Shown: positions 16,649 through 26,103, counted from the first letter of the stretch. The stretch: 64,000 nt of DNA from an uncultured Prevotellaceae bacterium (GCA_900318535.1 ONKU01000005.1:108616-172615); one strand, 5' to 3'. Notes: a model not told the origin generated them from the letters alone. A program made the numbers and translations.

Positions 16649-17431
16649 ATGGAACTGAACCTGAAACGCCCTCTCGTGGTCTTTGACCTGGAATCCACAG
16701 GACTGAACATCACCGAGGACCGCATCATCGAACTGTCCTACGTCAAGGTGTTCCCTGGCGGTGAGGAGGAAAGCCGCACCTACCGCTTCAACCCCGAGAA
16801 GGTGATTCCCCAACAGGCCATCGACGTGCATGGTATCACGAACGAGGACCTGAAGGACGAGCCCACCTTCAAGGAGCGGGCACACGAGATTGCGCGTGTG
16901 TTTGAGGGCAGCGATATCGCGGGATTCAACAGCAACCACTTCGATATTCCCCTGCTGGCCCAAGAGATGAGCAAAGCCGGTGTGGAGTTTGACCCCTCAC
17001 AGCACAAGTTCATCGACGTGCAGACGATCTACCACAAACGGGAGAAGCGAGATCTGGAGGCGGCCTGCATCTTCTACTGCGGCCATCCGATGGAGAATCA
17101 CCACTCTGCCGCCGATGATGCCAAGACCACCCTCGAGGTGCTCAAGGCCCAACTTGACCACTATGCCAACGATGCCGAGCCGCTGGTCAATGATATCGAC
17201 TTCCTGTCACAGTACTCTTCTCACAACCGAAATGTGGACCTGGCAGGACGCATCATCCTCAATGACCAAAAACAGCCGGTCTTCAACTTTGGCAAGCACA
17301 GGGGAAAAACGGTTCAAGAGGTTTTCACCAAATTAGACCTTGGATACTATGACTGGATGATGAAGAGCGATTTTGCCGAGAACACCAAGCAGGTCATCAC
17401 CCGATTGTACATCCAATACAAGAGAAAATAA
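16649..17431 (+). CDS. DnaQ-like 3'-5' exonuclease with C-terminal GKHRGK module
   Basis: 260-aa DEDDh exonuclease. ExoI VVFDLESTGLN supplies Asp13 and Glu15, ExoII lies in AGFNSNHFDIPLL, and ExoIIIepsilon in HHSAADDAKTTLEVL. After the nuclease domain (about 1-180) comes a separate C-terminal piece with FNFGKHRGKTVQEV, a small motif also found in other Bacteroidota exonucleases and in DUF3820-like proteins. It sits 19 bp after dnaN, suggesting a proofreading or repair role next to the clamp, but whether it is the Pol III epsilon subunit or an accessory exonuclease is not shown. Confidence 0.9.
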   Translation: MELNLKRPLVVFDLESTGLNITEDRIIELSYVKVFPGGEEESRTYRFNPEKVIPQQAIDVHGITNEDLKDEPTFKERAHEIARVFEGSDIAGFNSNHFDIPLLAQEMSKAGVEFDPSQHKFIDVQTIYHKREKRDLEAACIFYCGHPMENHHSAADDAKTTLEVLKAQLDHYANDAEPLVNDIDFLSQYSSHNRNVDLAGRIILNDQKQPVFNFGKHRGKTVQEVFTKLDLGYYDWMMKSDFAENTKQVITRLYIQYKRK

Positions 17432-17453
17432 CTCAAGACAAAAACAACGCATC

Positions 17454-18662
17454 ATGTTGAAAGGCAAGCACATTATCTTGGGTATCACGGGCGGAATCGC
17501 CGCCTACAAGTGTGCCACGCTCACACGGCTGCTTATCAAAGCCGGCGCCGAGGTACAGGTCATCATGACCCCTAACGCCAAGCAGTTCATTCAGCCCTTG
17601 ACGCTCTCGACGCTGAGCGGCAAGCCTGTCATCAGCGAGTTCTTCACGGCCAACACAGGCCAGTGGAACAGCCATGTGGACCTTGGCCTTTGGGCCGATG
17701 CCCTCATCATTGCCCCTGCCACAGCATCGACAATCGGGAAGATGGCCAACGGCGTTGCCGACAACATGCTGGTAACGACCTACCTGTCGGCCAAGGCGCC
17801 CGTTTTCGTTGCTCCTGCAATGGACCTGGACATGATGCGCCACCCGAGCACCGTGCGCAATCTGGAACTATTGCGCAACTACGGCAACCACATCATTGAG
17901 CCTGCCGAGGGTGAATTGGCAAGCCATCTCATCGGCAAGGGGCGCATGGAAGAGCCCGAGAACATTCTAAAAGCGCTTGACCGCTTCTTTGCCGCAAAAG
18001 AGGACCTGAAAGGCAAACGCGTACTCATTACCGCAGGCCCCACGGTCGAGAAAATCGACCCGGTGCGCTACATCAGCAACTTCTCATCGGGTAAGATGGG
18101 CTTTGCCCTCGCCGAGGAATGTGCCAGCCGTGGCGCTGAAGTGACCCTAGTAGCCGGCCCGGTTACCCTCAAGACTCCCGAGGGGAACATCGAGCGCATT
18201 GATGTGACAACGGCCGTCGAAATGCATGATGCCGTGATGAAAGCGCTGCCCGAAAGTGATGCCGTCATCCTGTGCGCTGCTGTAGCCGATTACCGTGTAG
18301 AGAATGTGGCCGACAGCAAAATCAAGCGAGAGAAAACACAGAATCCCGTCATACAATTGATCCCCAATCCCGACATCGCCCGTGCCGTTGGACAAGCCAA
18401 GCGTCCCGACCAGGTGACTGTGGGTTTTGCACTGGAAACCGATAATGAACAAGCTAACGCTCAAGGCAAACTTGAACGTAAGAATCTGAATTTCATTGTT
18501 ATGAACTCGTTGCGCGACAAGAATGCCGGTTTCCAGGTCGATACCAACAAGGTCACCATCATCACCGACCGCGGTGAGACGATTGAGGGTGAGTGCAAGT
18601 CCAAACGCGATGTAGCCCGCGACATAACCGATGTTTTATACAAGTATCTGACTGAGAAATGA
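17454..18662 (+). CDS. coaBC: Phosphopantothenoylcysteine decarboxylase / phosphopantothenate--cysteine ligase
   Basis: Bifunctional flavoprotein making 4'-phosphopantetheine for coenzyme A. The start at 17454 (MLKGKHIILGITGGIAAYK) gives 402 aa. Residues 1-190 are the FMN-binding CoaC half (GGIAAYK, NSHVDLGLWAD with the active-site His, IAPATASTIGKMANG); 190-402 are the CoaB ligase (GPTVEKIDPVRYISNFSSGK, DSKIKREK). At the CoaC positions where E. coli has PAMN and ACG, this protein has PAMD and ASH, so the usual active-site Asn and Cys are not obvious. The stop overlaps the next start by four bases (ATGA). coaE, the last CoA step, lies 5.7 kb downstream. Confidence 0.95.
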   Translation: MLKGKHIILGITGGIAAYKCATLTRLLIKAGAEVQVIMTPNAKQFIQPLTLSTLSGKPVISEFFTANTGQWNSHVDLGLWADALIIAPATASTIGKMANGVADNMLVTTYLSAKAPVFVAPAMDLDMMRHPSTVRNLELLRNYGNHIIEPAEGELASHLIGKGRMEEPENILKALDRFFAAKEDLKGKRVLITAGPTVEKIDPVRYISNFSSGKMGFALAEECASRGAEVTLVAGPVTLKTPEGNIERIDVTTAVEMHDAVMKALPESDAVILCAAVADYRVENVADSKIKREKTQNPVIQLIPNPDIARAVGQAKRPDQVTVGFALETDNEQANAQGKLERKNLNFIVMNSLRDKNAGFQVDTNKVTIITDRGETIEGECKSKRDVARDITDVLYKYLTEK

Positions 18663-19579
18663 AAAAAACACTTTTGCTGATTGCAAGCATACTGTTGTGT
18701 GCCTTTTTTGCCGTTGCCGATGACGAGGCGACAGCGCTCAACTGCGAGGTCGAGGTCAACAGCCAGAAAATCTCCAACGCCAACAAGGACATATTCAATG
18801 AGCTTAAGGAGAAGGTTACCGACTACATGAACACCACCCCGTGGTCCAACGCTATCTTCAGCACGAACGAGAAAATCAACTGCAAACTCCTGCTGACGCT
18901 TAGCTCCTGGGACGAAAACACCGGTTTGATGAAGGGCGACCTGCAGATCCAGTCACAACGGCCTGTTTTCAACAGCACCTATACGACTGCCCTCATCAAC
19001 TTCAGGGACACCAAGGTGGACTTCCATTTCGAGACCGGACAACAACTCGTATTCAACGAGATGGAGATGGAAGATAACCTGACTGCGATTCTCAACTTCT
19101 GGGCCTATATGATTCTTGCGCTGGACTTTGACTCGTTTGAGCTCAACGGCGGCACGCCCTATTACGATATGGCCGCACAGGTGGTCCGCCTGGCTCAGAG
19201 TTCGGGCGAAAGCGGATGGAAAGCATTTGAGGACAACGCCAACCGCAGTGCTGTACTCAGCGCCTTTACCGAAACCCAGACCGCACCGATCCGCCAGATG
19301 CTTTACGACTATCACCGCATGGGCCTAGACCAGATGGTGATCACTGTCGACAAAGGACGCTCGGCCATTACCCACACGCTTGAGAACCTGGGCAAAATCT
19401 ACAGCGTGGCACCGCTGTCGGTGTGCCTGACGATGTTCAAGGACGCCAAGCTCGATGAACTCATCAACGTTTACAGCAAAGCCAACACGACTGAGAAGGA
19501 AACGGTCTATGAAATGCTGTACCAAGTTTATCCCAGTGAAACCAACAGGCTGGAACAAATCAAGAAAACAGAGAATTAA
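18659..19579 (+). CDS. DUF4835 family exported protein
   Basis: 306 aa with a signal peptide (MKKTLLLIASILLCAFFAVA). The mature part begins LNCEVEVNSQKI, the N-terminal signature of DUF4835, with DYMNTTPWSN and the LDFDSFELNGGTPYYDMA region also typical. DUF4835 is a Bacteroidota-specific family placed between coaBC and recN, exactly as here; it is probably periplasmic or outer-membrane associated. A link to cell-envelope secretion has been discussed for the family but I cannot support it from this sequence. It is translationally coupled to coaBC by a 4-bp overlap. Confidence 0.88.
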   Translation: MKKTLLLIASILLCAFFAVADDEATALNCEVEVNSQKISNANKDIFNELKEKVTDYMNTTPWSNAIFSTNEKINCKLLLTLSSWDENTGLMKGDLQIQSQRPVFNSTYTTALINFRDTKVDFHFETGQQLVFNEMEMEDNLTAILNFWAYMILALDFDSFELNGGTPYYDMAAQVVRLAQSSGESGWKAFEDNANRSAVLSAFTETQTAPIRQMLYDYHRMGLDQMVITVDKGRSAITHTLENLGKIYSVAPLSVCLTMFKDAKLDELINVYSKANTTEKETVYEMLYQVYPSETNRLEQIKKTEN

Positions 19580-19594
19580 AACAGCTGGAGAATA

Positions 19595-21265
19595 ATGATC
19601 AAACAGCTGCACATCTCTAACTATGCGCTCATCGACAAACTCGACATCGGGTTTGCCGACGGGCTTACCATCATTACCGGAGAAACAGGTGCAGGCAAAT
19701 CCATCATTTTGGGCGCTCTATCACTCATACTGGGTGAGCGCGCCGATGTCAAGGCGATTCGCGACACAGCGGCCAAAACGATTGTCGAGGCCACATTTGA
19801 CATTGCGGGATACAGGCTTGAACGGTTCTTTCAAGACAACGATATCGACTGGAACGAGCATGAATGCCTGATCAGGCGTGAATTGTCTCCAACAGGCCGC
19901 ACAAGGGCGTTCATCAATGATAGTCCTGTGCAGCTCAACGTGCTGCGTGAGCTGAGCACCCGTCTGCTTGACATCCACTCCCAGCACAGCAATATGCTGT
20001 TGTCACGGCCGGCTTTTCAACTCTCCATTCTTGACAGTATAGCCCAGAACGGCCAATTGTTGGAGAAATACCATCTGGCTTATCAGGCTTATCGCAACGC
20101 CATCAGCCAACTCGAAAAGACCGAGCAGGAGATGGAACAGCTCAAGCGCAACGAGGATTACATCCGCTTCCAGCTCAACCAGTTGCAGGAAATGCAGCTG
20201 CAACCCGATGAGGACCAGCAGCTGGAAGCATTGCAGAACAAGCTAAGTAATATTACTACACTGAAGGAAGCGCTGTGGAGCGTTGAAAGCGAACTGAACA
20301 GCGAGGAAAACAGTGTGCTGGAACGGCTCTCGTCAGTTGCCCAACGGCTGGAAGACGCCGAACAGAACCTCAATGAGGTTGAAGGCATGTCCGCGAGAGC
20401 GAGAAGCGCCCTTATCGACCTCAAAGATATTGCAATGAGCGTCAGCTCGATTGTTGACACATTGAACGACGATCCGGCAGAATTGGCTCGCGTCGATGAA
20501 CGCCTGAACAATATCTATACCCTTGAGCGCAAGCACAACGCCCAGGATGTAAACGAGCTCATCAACATCCAGCATGACTATGAGAAGCAGCTGGGTGAGA
20601 TAGAGCATAACGACGACATTATCGAGGAACTCAAGGCCCAAGTCCAGGCCAATCACGCAGCGGCAACGGATCTGGCTAAAAAACTGTCTGATCGTCGCCA
20701 CGATGCGGCGAAAAGCTTTGGCAAGGAGTTTCTTGCGCTGGCCACCCCATTAGGCATGAAGAACATCGCCTTTGACGTGGCATTCGATCAAACTGGCCTG
20801 ACACCCAGCGGCACCGATGACGTCAATTTCATGATGGCTTTCAACAAAAACCAGCAGCCCATGCCCGTCAAGGACACCGCATCAGGCGGTGAAATCTCGC
20901 GTGTGATGCTGTGCATCAAGACAATCATCGCCCGTCACATGCAGCTGCCCAGCATCATCTTTGATGAGGTGGACACGGGCGTGAGCGGTGACGTGGCCAA
21001 CATGATTGGCGAGATGATGGCCGACATTGCCCGTTCCATCCAGGTCATCGCCATCACCCACCTGCCCCAGGTCGCTGCTAACGGTGACCACCACATGCGT
21101 GTGTACAAGACCGACACCGATAAAGAGACGCTCACCCGTGTAGAGACTCTAGATCAGCAAGAACATATCACCGAGGTTGCACGCATGTTGAGCGGCAAGG
21201 AATTGAACCAAGCCGCAATCGAGAACGCAAAATCACTGATAAAACACAAGCATAAAGACAAATGA
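19595..21265 (+). CDS. recN: DNA repair protein RecN
   Basis: 556-aa SMC-like ATPase that acts at double-strand breaks. Walker A GETGAGKS is at residues 29-36, a long coiled coil fills roughly 150-370, and the ABC signature TASGGEISRVML and Walker B IIFDEVDTGVSG lie near the C-terminus, followed by the His of ITHLPQVA. Length and order match RecN. It is 15 bp after DUF4835 and overlaps rlmB by 4 bp, so it belongs to the dnaN-rlmB run. Confidence 0.97.
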   Translation: MIKQLHISNYALIDKLDIGFADGLTIITGETGAGKSIILGALSLILGERADVKAIRDTAAKTIVEATFDIAGYRLERFFQDNDIDWNEHECLIRRELSPTGRTRAFINDSPVQLNVLRELSTRLLDIHSQHSNMLLSRPAFQLSILDSIAQNGQLLEKYHLAYQAYRNAISQLEKTEQEMEQLKRNEDYIRFQLNQLQEMQLQPDEDQQLEALQNKLSNITTLKEALWSVESELNSEENSVLERLSSVAQRLEDAEQNLNEVEGMSARARSALIDLKDIAMSVSSIVDTLNDDPAELARVDERLNNIYTLERKHNAQDVNELINIQHDYEKQLGEIEHNDDIIEELKAQVQANHAAATDLAKKLSDRRHDAAKSFGKEFLALATPLGMKNIAFDVAFDQTGLTPSGTDDVNFMMAFNKNQQPMPVKDTASGGEISRVMLCIKTIIARHMQLPSIIFDEVDTGVSGDVANMIGEMMADIARSIQVIAITHLPQVAANGDHHMRVYKTDTDKETLTRVETLDQQEHITEVARMLSGKELNQAAIENAKSLIKHKHKDK

Positions 21266-22020
21266 TTGACAAGACCCAATACATCTACGGCATTCATGCC
21301 GTGCTCGAGGCCCTTGATGCCGGCAAAGACATAGACAAAATCCTGTTGAGCAAAACGCTCAACGACGAAACGGCCAGAGAAATCATCGAGCAGGCCCGTG
21401 CACTGCGCGTGCCCGTGCAGCGTGTCCCTGTTCAGAAGATTGACCGCATCACCCGCCGCAACCATCAAGGCGTGCTTGCGATGATGGCAGCCGTGACCTA
21501 TTATCGTGCCGAGGACTTGGTGCCTCACCTATTCGACGAGGGCGAGAATCCGTTTATCGTTGTGCTTGACGGTGTTACCGACGTGCGCAACTTTGGTGCA
21601 GTGGCCCGCACATGCGAGTGTGCCGGCGTGAGCGCCATCGTCATCCCTGACCACGAGAGCGTGAGCGTCAATGCCGATGCCGTCAAGACATCTGCCGGAG
21701 CGCTCAACTACCTGCCTGTATGCCGCGAGCACAATCTAGTCAAGGCAGTGAGGCTGCTGCGCGACAGCGGTTTCAAGATTGTCGGTACCAGCGACAAGAG
21801 CCAGATGCCTTATACCCAGGGCAATTACACAGGTCCTGTCGCCATCATCCTTGGCGCTGAGGACAAGGGCATTTCACCCGAAATCATGAAATTGTGTGAC
21901 ACACAGGTGCTTATTCCCGAGTTTGGCCACATCAATTCATTGAATGTCTCGGTTGCCGGCGGCATCATGATTTATGAAGTGGTCAGACAGCGTCTCAACG
22001 ACAACCAAGAGGTGAATTAA
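21262..22020 (+). CDS. rlmB: 23S rRNA (guanosine-2'-O-)-methyltransferase RlmB-type (TrmH family)
   Basis: 252-aa SPOUT methyltransferase with an N-terminal L30e-like RNA-binding substrate domain (IYGIHAVLEAL) and a knotted C-terminal domain: motif 1 VTDVRNFGAVARTCECAG, motif 2 AIILGAEDKGIS and motif 3 SLNVSVAGGIMIYE. RlmB methylates G2251 in E. coli 23S rRNA; TrmH-family specificity is hard to read, so the exact base is inferred from overall architecture. It overlaps the recN stop by 4 bp and ends this operon. Confidence 0.9.
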   Translation: MIDKTQYIYGIHAVLEALDAGKDIDKILLSKTLNDETAREIIEQARALRVPVQRVPVQKIDRITRRNHQGVLAMMAAVTYYRAEDLVPHLFDEGENPFIVVLDGVTDVRNFGAVARTCECAGVSAIVIPDHESVSVNADAVKTSAGALNYLPVCREHNLVKAVRLLRDSGFKIVGTSDKSQMPYTQGNYTGPVAIILGAEDKGISPEIMKLCDTQVLIPEFGHINSLNVSVAGGIMIYEVVRQRLNDNQEVN

Positions 22021-22028
22021 GCGGCCGT

Positions 22029-22063
22029 TTTGTTGCAAACGCCATCAAATTTCGCTAACTTTG
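22029..22063 (+). promoter_or_regulatory. nusB operon promoter (TTTG-N23-TAACTTTG)
   Basis: TTTG 22029-22032 and TAACTTTG 22056-22063, with the ATG of nusB 20 bases later. It shows that the in-frame codon at 22030 is not the start. Confidence 0.68.
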
Positions 22064-22083
22064 CAAGTTCAAATATTAATGAT

Positions 22084-23016
22084 ATGATAAATCGCGTTTT
22101 AATCCGTACCAAAGTCGTACAAAACCTATATTCATACATGCTTACCCGCCCTGAGCGCACGTTATCGGCTGCGCTCAAGGACTTGAACGCATGTCTCGAG
22201 AAGACCTACGAGTTGTACCATTACTTGCTGCTATTGCCCGTCGAGTTGACGCATATTCAGGAAATCAGACTGGATGAGGCCCGCAACAAGTATATGCCCA
22301 CCGAGGAGGAACTCAATCCGAACATGAAGTTCGTCAACAACAGGTTGGTGAAGGCTCTTGCCGACAACGAGCAGCTGGCACAATTTGCCCAGGAACATAC
22401 GGTGACGTGGAACGACGACCCCATCTTTGAGCGCATGATGCTCGAGAAAATCCTCAAGAGCGATCTCTATAACGACTACATGGCCGACGATGAGGACAGC
22501 ATGACTGCCGATGCCCTGCTGTGGCAACAGCTGATGAAGCAGGTCATCCTGCCCGACGAGAATATGGCAGAGGCCATCGAGCAGCGCTCCCTGTTCTGGA
22601 CCGAGGACGACCTGGATCTGGTGGGACAATTCGTGACCAAGACGTTCAAGCGACTGGCTGACGGTACCGACGACCCCATCCTGCCCATGTTCAAGGACGA
22701 AGAGGACAGTGACTTCGGCAAAGAACTGTTCAGTGCCGCCGTGACCATGATGCCCGAGAGCAATGCCATGATTGACGGACTGCTTGAGGAAAGCCGCTGG
22801 GACAAGGACCGTATCGTGCTCATGGACCGCATTATCATGTGCACAGCACTGGCCGAGCTGCGCACCTTCGAAAAAATTCCCGCAGCCGTGACACTCAACG
22901 AGTACATCGAACTGGCCAAGAATTTCAGCACTGCAGCAAGTGGCAAGTTTGTGAACGGTATCCTCAACAATGCCGTCAAGCAGTTGCGCAAGGATGGACT
23001 CATCTTCAAGCGTTGA
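22084..23016 (+). CDS. nusB: Transcription antitermination factor NusB (long Bacteroidota form)
   Basis: Binds boxA RNA with NusE during rRNA transcription antitermination. The protein is 310 aa, about twice the length of E. coli NusB (139 aa). The C-terminal part (about 180-310: WDKDRIVLMDRIIMCTALAE, PAAVTLNEYIELAKNFS, GKFVNGILNNAV) is the canonical NusB fold; the N-terminal part (MINRVLIRTKVVQNLYSYM) is a second, NusB-like helical extension found across Bacteroidota. First gene of nusB-yajC-ybbR-coaE-DUF5606. Confidence 0.95.
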   Translation: MINRVLIRTKVVQNLYSYMLTRPERTLSAALKDLNACLEKTYELYHYLLLLPVELTHIQEIRLDEARNKYMPTEEELNPNMKFVNNRLVKALADNEQLAQFAQEHTVTWNDDPIFERMMLEKILKSDLYNDYMADDEDSMTADALLWQQLMKQVILPDENMAEAIEQRSLFWTEDDLDLVGQFVTKTFKRLADGTDDPILPMFKDEEDSDFGKELFSAAVTMMPESNAMIDGLLEESRWDKDRIVLMDRIIMCTALAELRTFEKIPAAVTLNEYIELAKNFSTAASGKFVNGILNNAVKQLRKDGLIFKR

Positions 23017-23056
23017 TAAGAATCACATTATAAACCAATAGAAATAAAACAAGATT

Positions 23057-23383
23057 ATGCTTAACACGATTTTATTAGATGCCGCAGCAGGCGCACCCGC
23101 CGCTGGTGGCGCAGGTTGGAGCAGTATGATCATGATCGTTGCTCTGATCGCCATTTTCTATTTCTTCATGATTGCTCCTCAAAAGAAGAGAGAGAAGAAA
23201 ATCAACGAATTCCGCAACAACCTCAAGAACGGCGACAAAGTGGTGACCATCGGTGGCATCTATGGCCGCATCCGTGAAGTCAAGGACAATGCCTTTATTC
23301 TTGAGATCGCCGACGGCGTACGCATCAAGGTAGACAAGAGCGCCATCTCGATGCAGGACAACACTGAGGTACCTGCCAAGTAA
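23057..23383 (+). CDS. yajC: Preprotein translocase subunit YajC
   Basis: 108 aa with a single membrane segment (about residues 22-40, MIMIVALIAIFYFFMIAPQ) and a C-terminal cytoplasmic domain (KNGDKVVTIGGIYGRI, IADGVRIKVDKSAI). It associates with SecDF in the inner membrane as an accessory to the Sec translocon. The FMIAPQKKREK stretch after the membrane segment is the family hallmark. The Ala/Gly-rich N-terminus is normal. It lies 40 bp after nusB. Confidence 0.96.
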   Translation: MLNTILLDAAAGAPAAGGAGWSSMIMIVALIAIFYFFMIAPQKKREKKINEFRNNLKNGDKVVTIGGIYGRIREVKDNAFILEIADGVRIKVDKSAISMQDNTEVPAK

Positions 23384-23404
23384 ACAAACAGCAAGTAGGC
23401 TATC

Positions 23405-24370
23405 ATGAAACTCTGGGACAACATACAAGGACGGTTAAAGCAGTCGCCCCGTACAAGGTCGATTCTGCTTTATCTGTTTTTCGTGGTCATCTCGGCCATG
23501 TTCTGGAGTTTTCTGACGTTTAACCGCGATGTGCAGCTCGACATGGAAGTACCTGTCGAGGTCAGTCTGCCCAGCAATGTGCATCTGTTGGCCAAGGTGC
23601 CCGACACGCTCACGGTAACCGTGCGTGATCGGGGCTACCGCTTCTTCTCTTATCTCTTCCACAAGACACCCAAGCTGACGCTGCGTTTTACCGATTACAG
23701 CGACGGCAACAGTGTCTTCAAGGTAGACCAGAGCCACTTACGGAAAGCCTTGGCGCCCGTGATCAACAAGAATGCGACAATCATCAGCGTCTTGCCTGAG
23801 TCTATCAACATCAAGTTCACCGACCTTCCTGGCAAGAAAGTGCCTGTAAAGACCGACATTCTTGTTGAGCCACGAGAAGACTACACGCTATACGGCGCAT
23901 TGATACAAAACCAAGACTCTGTGCTCGTCTTCAGTGACGCCAAGACCTTGAGCCAAATCAACGAGGTCTATACCTATCATGTCGAGGAGCATGACCTCAC
24001 CGACACGCTGTGGCGAAAAGTCACCATCGCACCCATTAATGGTGCCGTTGTCGAGCCGCGTTCCATCGACATCATGGTGCCTATCGAGAAGCTCAAGTCG
24101 CAGACCCGTTCGGTCAAGATTGCCGTTCGCAATGCACCTCCTGGAGTCAAGATGTTGCTCTTCCCCAGCGATGTCGAGGTTTCATTCCGTTCACCCGTCA
24201 GCCGCATCAATGACGATGATGCCGGCATTACCGCCGTCGTGGACTACAACAGTGTTGCCAATGGCACCCCTGGAAACAAGGTGAAAGTGATGATTGGCGA
24301 GGTTCCCGCAGCCTATCAGGATGTAGTATTCTCTCACGACAGTGTAGAGTACGTCATCGAGAAACATTGA
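23405..24370 (+). CDS. YbbR-like domain protein
   Basis: 321 aa with one N-terminal membrane anchor (about residues 20-40, SILLYLFFVVISAMFWSF) and a periplasmic region of several YbbR-like beta-repeats (VPVEVSLPSN, KVPVKTDILVEPR, SVKIAVRNAPP). In Firmicutes the YbbR protein CdaR controls the di-adenylate cyclase CdaA, but there is no cdaA here and Bacteroidota YbbR proteins between yajC and coaE have no established role. It is 21 bp after yajC and 4 bp before coaE. Confidence 0.85.
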   Translation: MKLWDNIQGRLKQSPRTRSILLYLFFVVISAMFWSFLTFNRDVQLDMEVPVEVSLPSNVHLLAKVPDTLTVTVRDRGYRFFSYLFHKTPKLTLRFTDYSDGNSVFKVDQSHLRKALAPVINKNATIISVLPESINIKFTDLPGKKVPVKTDILVEPREDYTLYGALIQNQDSVLVFSDAKTLSQINEVYTYHVEEHDLTDTLWRKVTIAPINGAVVEPRSIDIMVPIEKLKSQTRSVKIAVRNAPPGVKMLLFPSDVEVSFRSPVSRINDDDAGITAVVDYNSVANGTPGNKVKVMIGEVPAAYQDVVFSHDSVEYVIEKH

Positions 24371-24374
24371 TAAG

Positions 24375-24965
24375 ATGAAACTCATCGCCATCACGGGAGG
24401 CATTGGCAGCGGCAAGAGCGTCGTGGCACGTATGGTTCAAGTCATGGGCTATCAGGTCTATGACTGTGATTCACAGGCCAAAGCGCTGATGACCGAAGAC
24501 GATCATGTCCGACACCAACTGGTGGATGCGTTCGGGCCCGAAACCTTTCTAGAGGATGGTTCGTTGAACCGACAGCACCTTAGTGCGGCAGCCTTTGGAA
24601 ACGATGAGTCCCTGTCACGGCTCAACGGCATCGTGCATCCCGCCACGGCCAGCGATATGCTGCAATGGGGCCGAAACCAGGCCGATAGTGGTGCCACAGT
24701 CGCCTTTGTAGAAACAGCATTGCTGCGCACGGCAGGACTGGACCGGCTGATGGACGAAGTGTGGCATGTGACAGCGCCAGCCAGTGTGCGCATTCCTCGA
24801 GTCATGGCACGCAGCGGCTTGACGGCCCAACAGGTGCAAGACCGCATCGCCTCGCAGGCCATCGAAGAGTCCCTTGCCCCCGGTGAGCGCATCATCATCA
24901 ACGACGGCATTGCGGCAGTATTGCCACAGGTCATCAACTTGTTGAGCATCAAAACAGAACAATAA
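24375..24965 (+). CDS. coaE: Dephospho-CoA kinase
   Basis: Phosphorylates dephospho-CoA, the last step of coenzyme A synthesis. 196 aa; P-loop GGIGSGKS at residues 8-15, YDCDSQAKAL and the lid region TAPASVRIPRVMARSGLTAQ are present. It follows the YbbR gene by 4 bp. CoA supply matters to this organism because the lysine-to-butyrate cluster runs through several CoA esters. Confidence 0.95.
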   Translation: MKLIAITGGIGSGKSVVARMVQVMGYQVYDCDSQAKALMTEDDHVRHQLVDAFGPETFLEDGSLNRQHLSAAAFGNDESLSRLNGIVHPATASDMLQWGRNQADSGATVAFVETALLRTAGLDRLMDEVWHVTAPASVRIPRVMARSGLTAQQVQDRIASQAIEESLAPGERIIINDGIAAVLPQVINLLSIKTEQ

Positions 24966-25001
24966 CAATAATTAAAATCAACATTATTTTTAACTAAAAC
25001 T

Positions 25002-25439
25002 ATGCTGAAAAAAATTTTATCCATTTCGGGACGTCCCGGACTTTATCAACTCATCTCCTACGGTAAAAACATGCTGGTAGTGGAAACCATTCCCGCTGGT
25101 CGCCGTTTCCCGGTTCATTCGCGTGAGCGTGTGATGTCGCTGGGTGATATCTCCATCTTTACCATGAGTGAGGATGTGCCCTTGACACAGGTATTTGAGA
25201 ACATCGGCAAGAAATTTGACAACAAGGCTCTTGATACCAAGGAATATGCTACTCCCGAGCAACTCCACGAGTTCATGAACAGCGCACTCGAGAATTGGGA
25301 CACCGAGCGTGTTCACAACAACGACATCAAGAGAATCATCTCGTGGTACAATATCCTCGTCAATGCCGGTATCACCGACTTCACCGCCAAGGAGGAAGAA
25401 ACCGAAGAGGCTAAACCCGACGAGGAGAAGAAAGACTAA
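25002..25439 (+). CDS. DUF5606 domain protein
   Basis: 145 aa, soluble. The N-terminal half (LKKILSISGRPGLYQLISYG, ISIFT) is a small beta-barrel-like DUF5606 module, and a helical part with RIISWYNILVNAGI follows; the tail is very acidic (Glu/Lys/Asp, residues 125-145). This protein is a constant neighbour of coaE in Bacteroidota. No catalytic motif is visible and its function is unknown. It is the last gene of the nusB run before the lipoprotein gene, 36 bp after coaE. Confidence 0.88.
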   Translation: MLKKILSISGRPGLYQLISYGKNMLVVETIPAGRRFPVHSRERVMSLGDISIFTMSEDVPLTQVFENIGKKFDNKALDTKEYATPEQLHEFMNSALENWDTERVHNNDIKRIISWYNILVNAGITDFTAKEEETEEAKPDEEKKD

Positions 25440-25455
25440 ACCTGAGTGAGGTCTA

Positions 25456-26103
25456 ATGTCTATCAACTGCAAACAGATACTTTACCTGGCAGCGGCGATA
25501 CTATTGTCGCTGCCAGTAGTATCGTGCAGCAGTACCAAGAGCAACACACATACTTACCGCCCCTATCATGAGCGCCGCAACCGAGGCGGATCGGCCCATG
25601 ATGATAACCCCACTGCCACCACAACCGACAAGAAACGTCCCATAGCACAAGAGGCACACGGTCTTGTCAATGACGAGTGGGCACGACTCGACATCAAGTT
25701 GGGACGGCACGACAACAAGAAACTGTATAAGGAATTGAAGCGGTGGCTTGGTACGCCTTATGCCTATGCCGAACACACCTGCGGTGAGGGCACCGATTGC
25801 TCAGGGATGGTTATGGAAGTCTTTTTGACGGTATATGGCATCAAGGTACACCGCAATTCCGCCAAGATGTTGGAGGAGAATTGCCGAGTCATCGATTTGG
25901 ATGATTTAAAGGAGGGCGACCTGGTGTTTTTCTGCACCAATGGAGACGAGCGTGTCTCACATGTCGGCATCTATCTCAAGGACAACAAGTTTGTCCATGC
26001 CTCTTCGTCACGAGGGGTTGCTGTCGATGACCTACGCCAGAACTACTACGCCACGCATTTCCACGCTGCGGCCCGCGTGACCACACAACCCAAAAACAAC
26101 TGA
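25456..26103 (+). CDS. NlpC/P60 (C40) peptidoglycan endopeptidase lipoprotein
   Basis: 215 aa. The signal peptide ends in a lipobox with Cys24 (PVVSCSS), so it is probably a lipoprotein. A charged, disordered linker (about 28-85) precedes the C40 catalytic domain: Cys115 in GTDCSGMV, His169 in VSHVGIYL and His181 in FVHASSSRGV form the triad. It likely cuts stem peptides in peptidoglycan (gamma-D-Glu to diamino acid bonds are usual for the family). It lies 16 bp after DUF5606 and is convergent with the SDR gene, with only 3 bp between stops. Confidence 0.93.
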   Translation: MSINCKQILYLAAAILLSLPVVSCSSTKSNTHTYRPYHERRNRGGSAHDDNPTATTTDKKRPIAQEAHGLVNDEWARLDIKLGRHDNKKLYKELKRWLGTPYAYAEHTCGEGTDCSGMVMEVFLTVYGIKVHRNSAKMLEENCRVIDLDDLKEGDLVFFCTNGDERVSHVGIYLKDNKFVHASSSRGVAVDDLRQNYYATHFHAAARVTTQPKNN

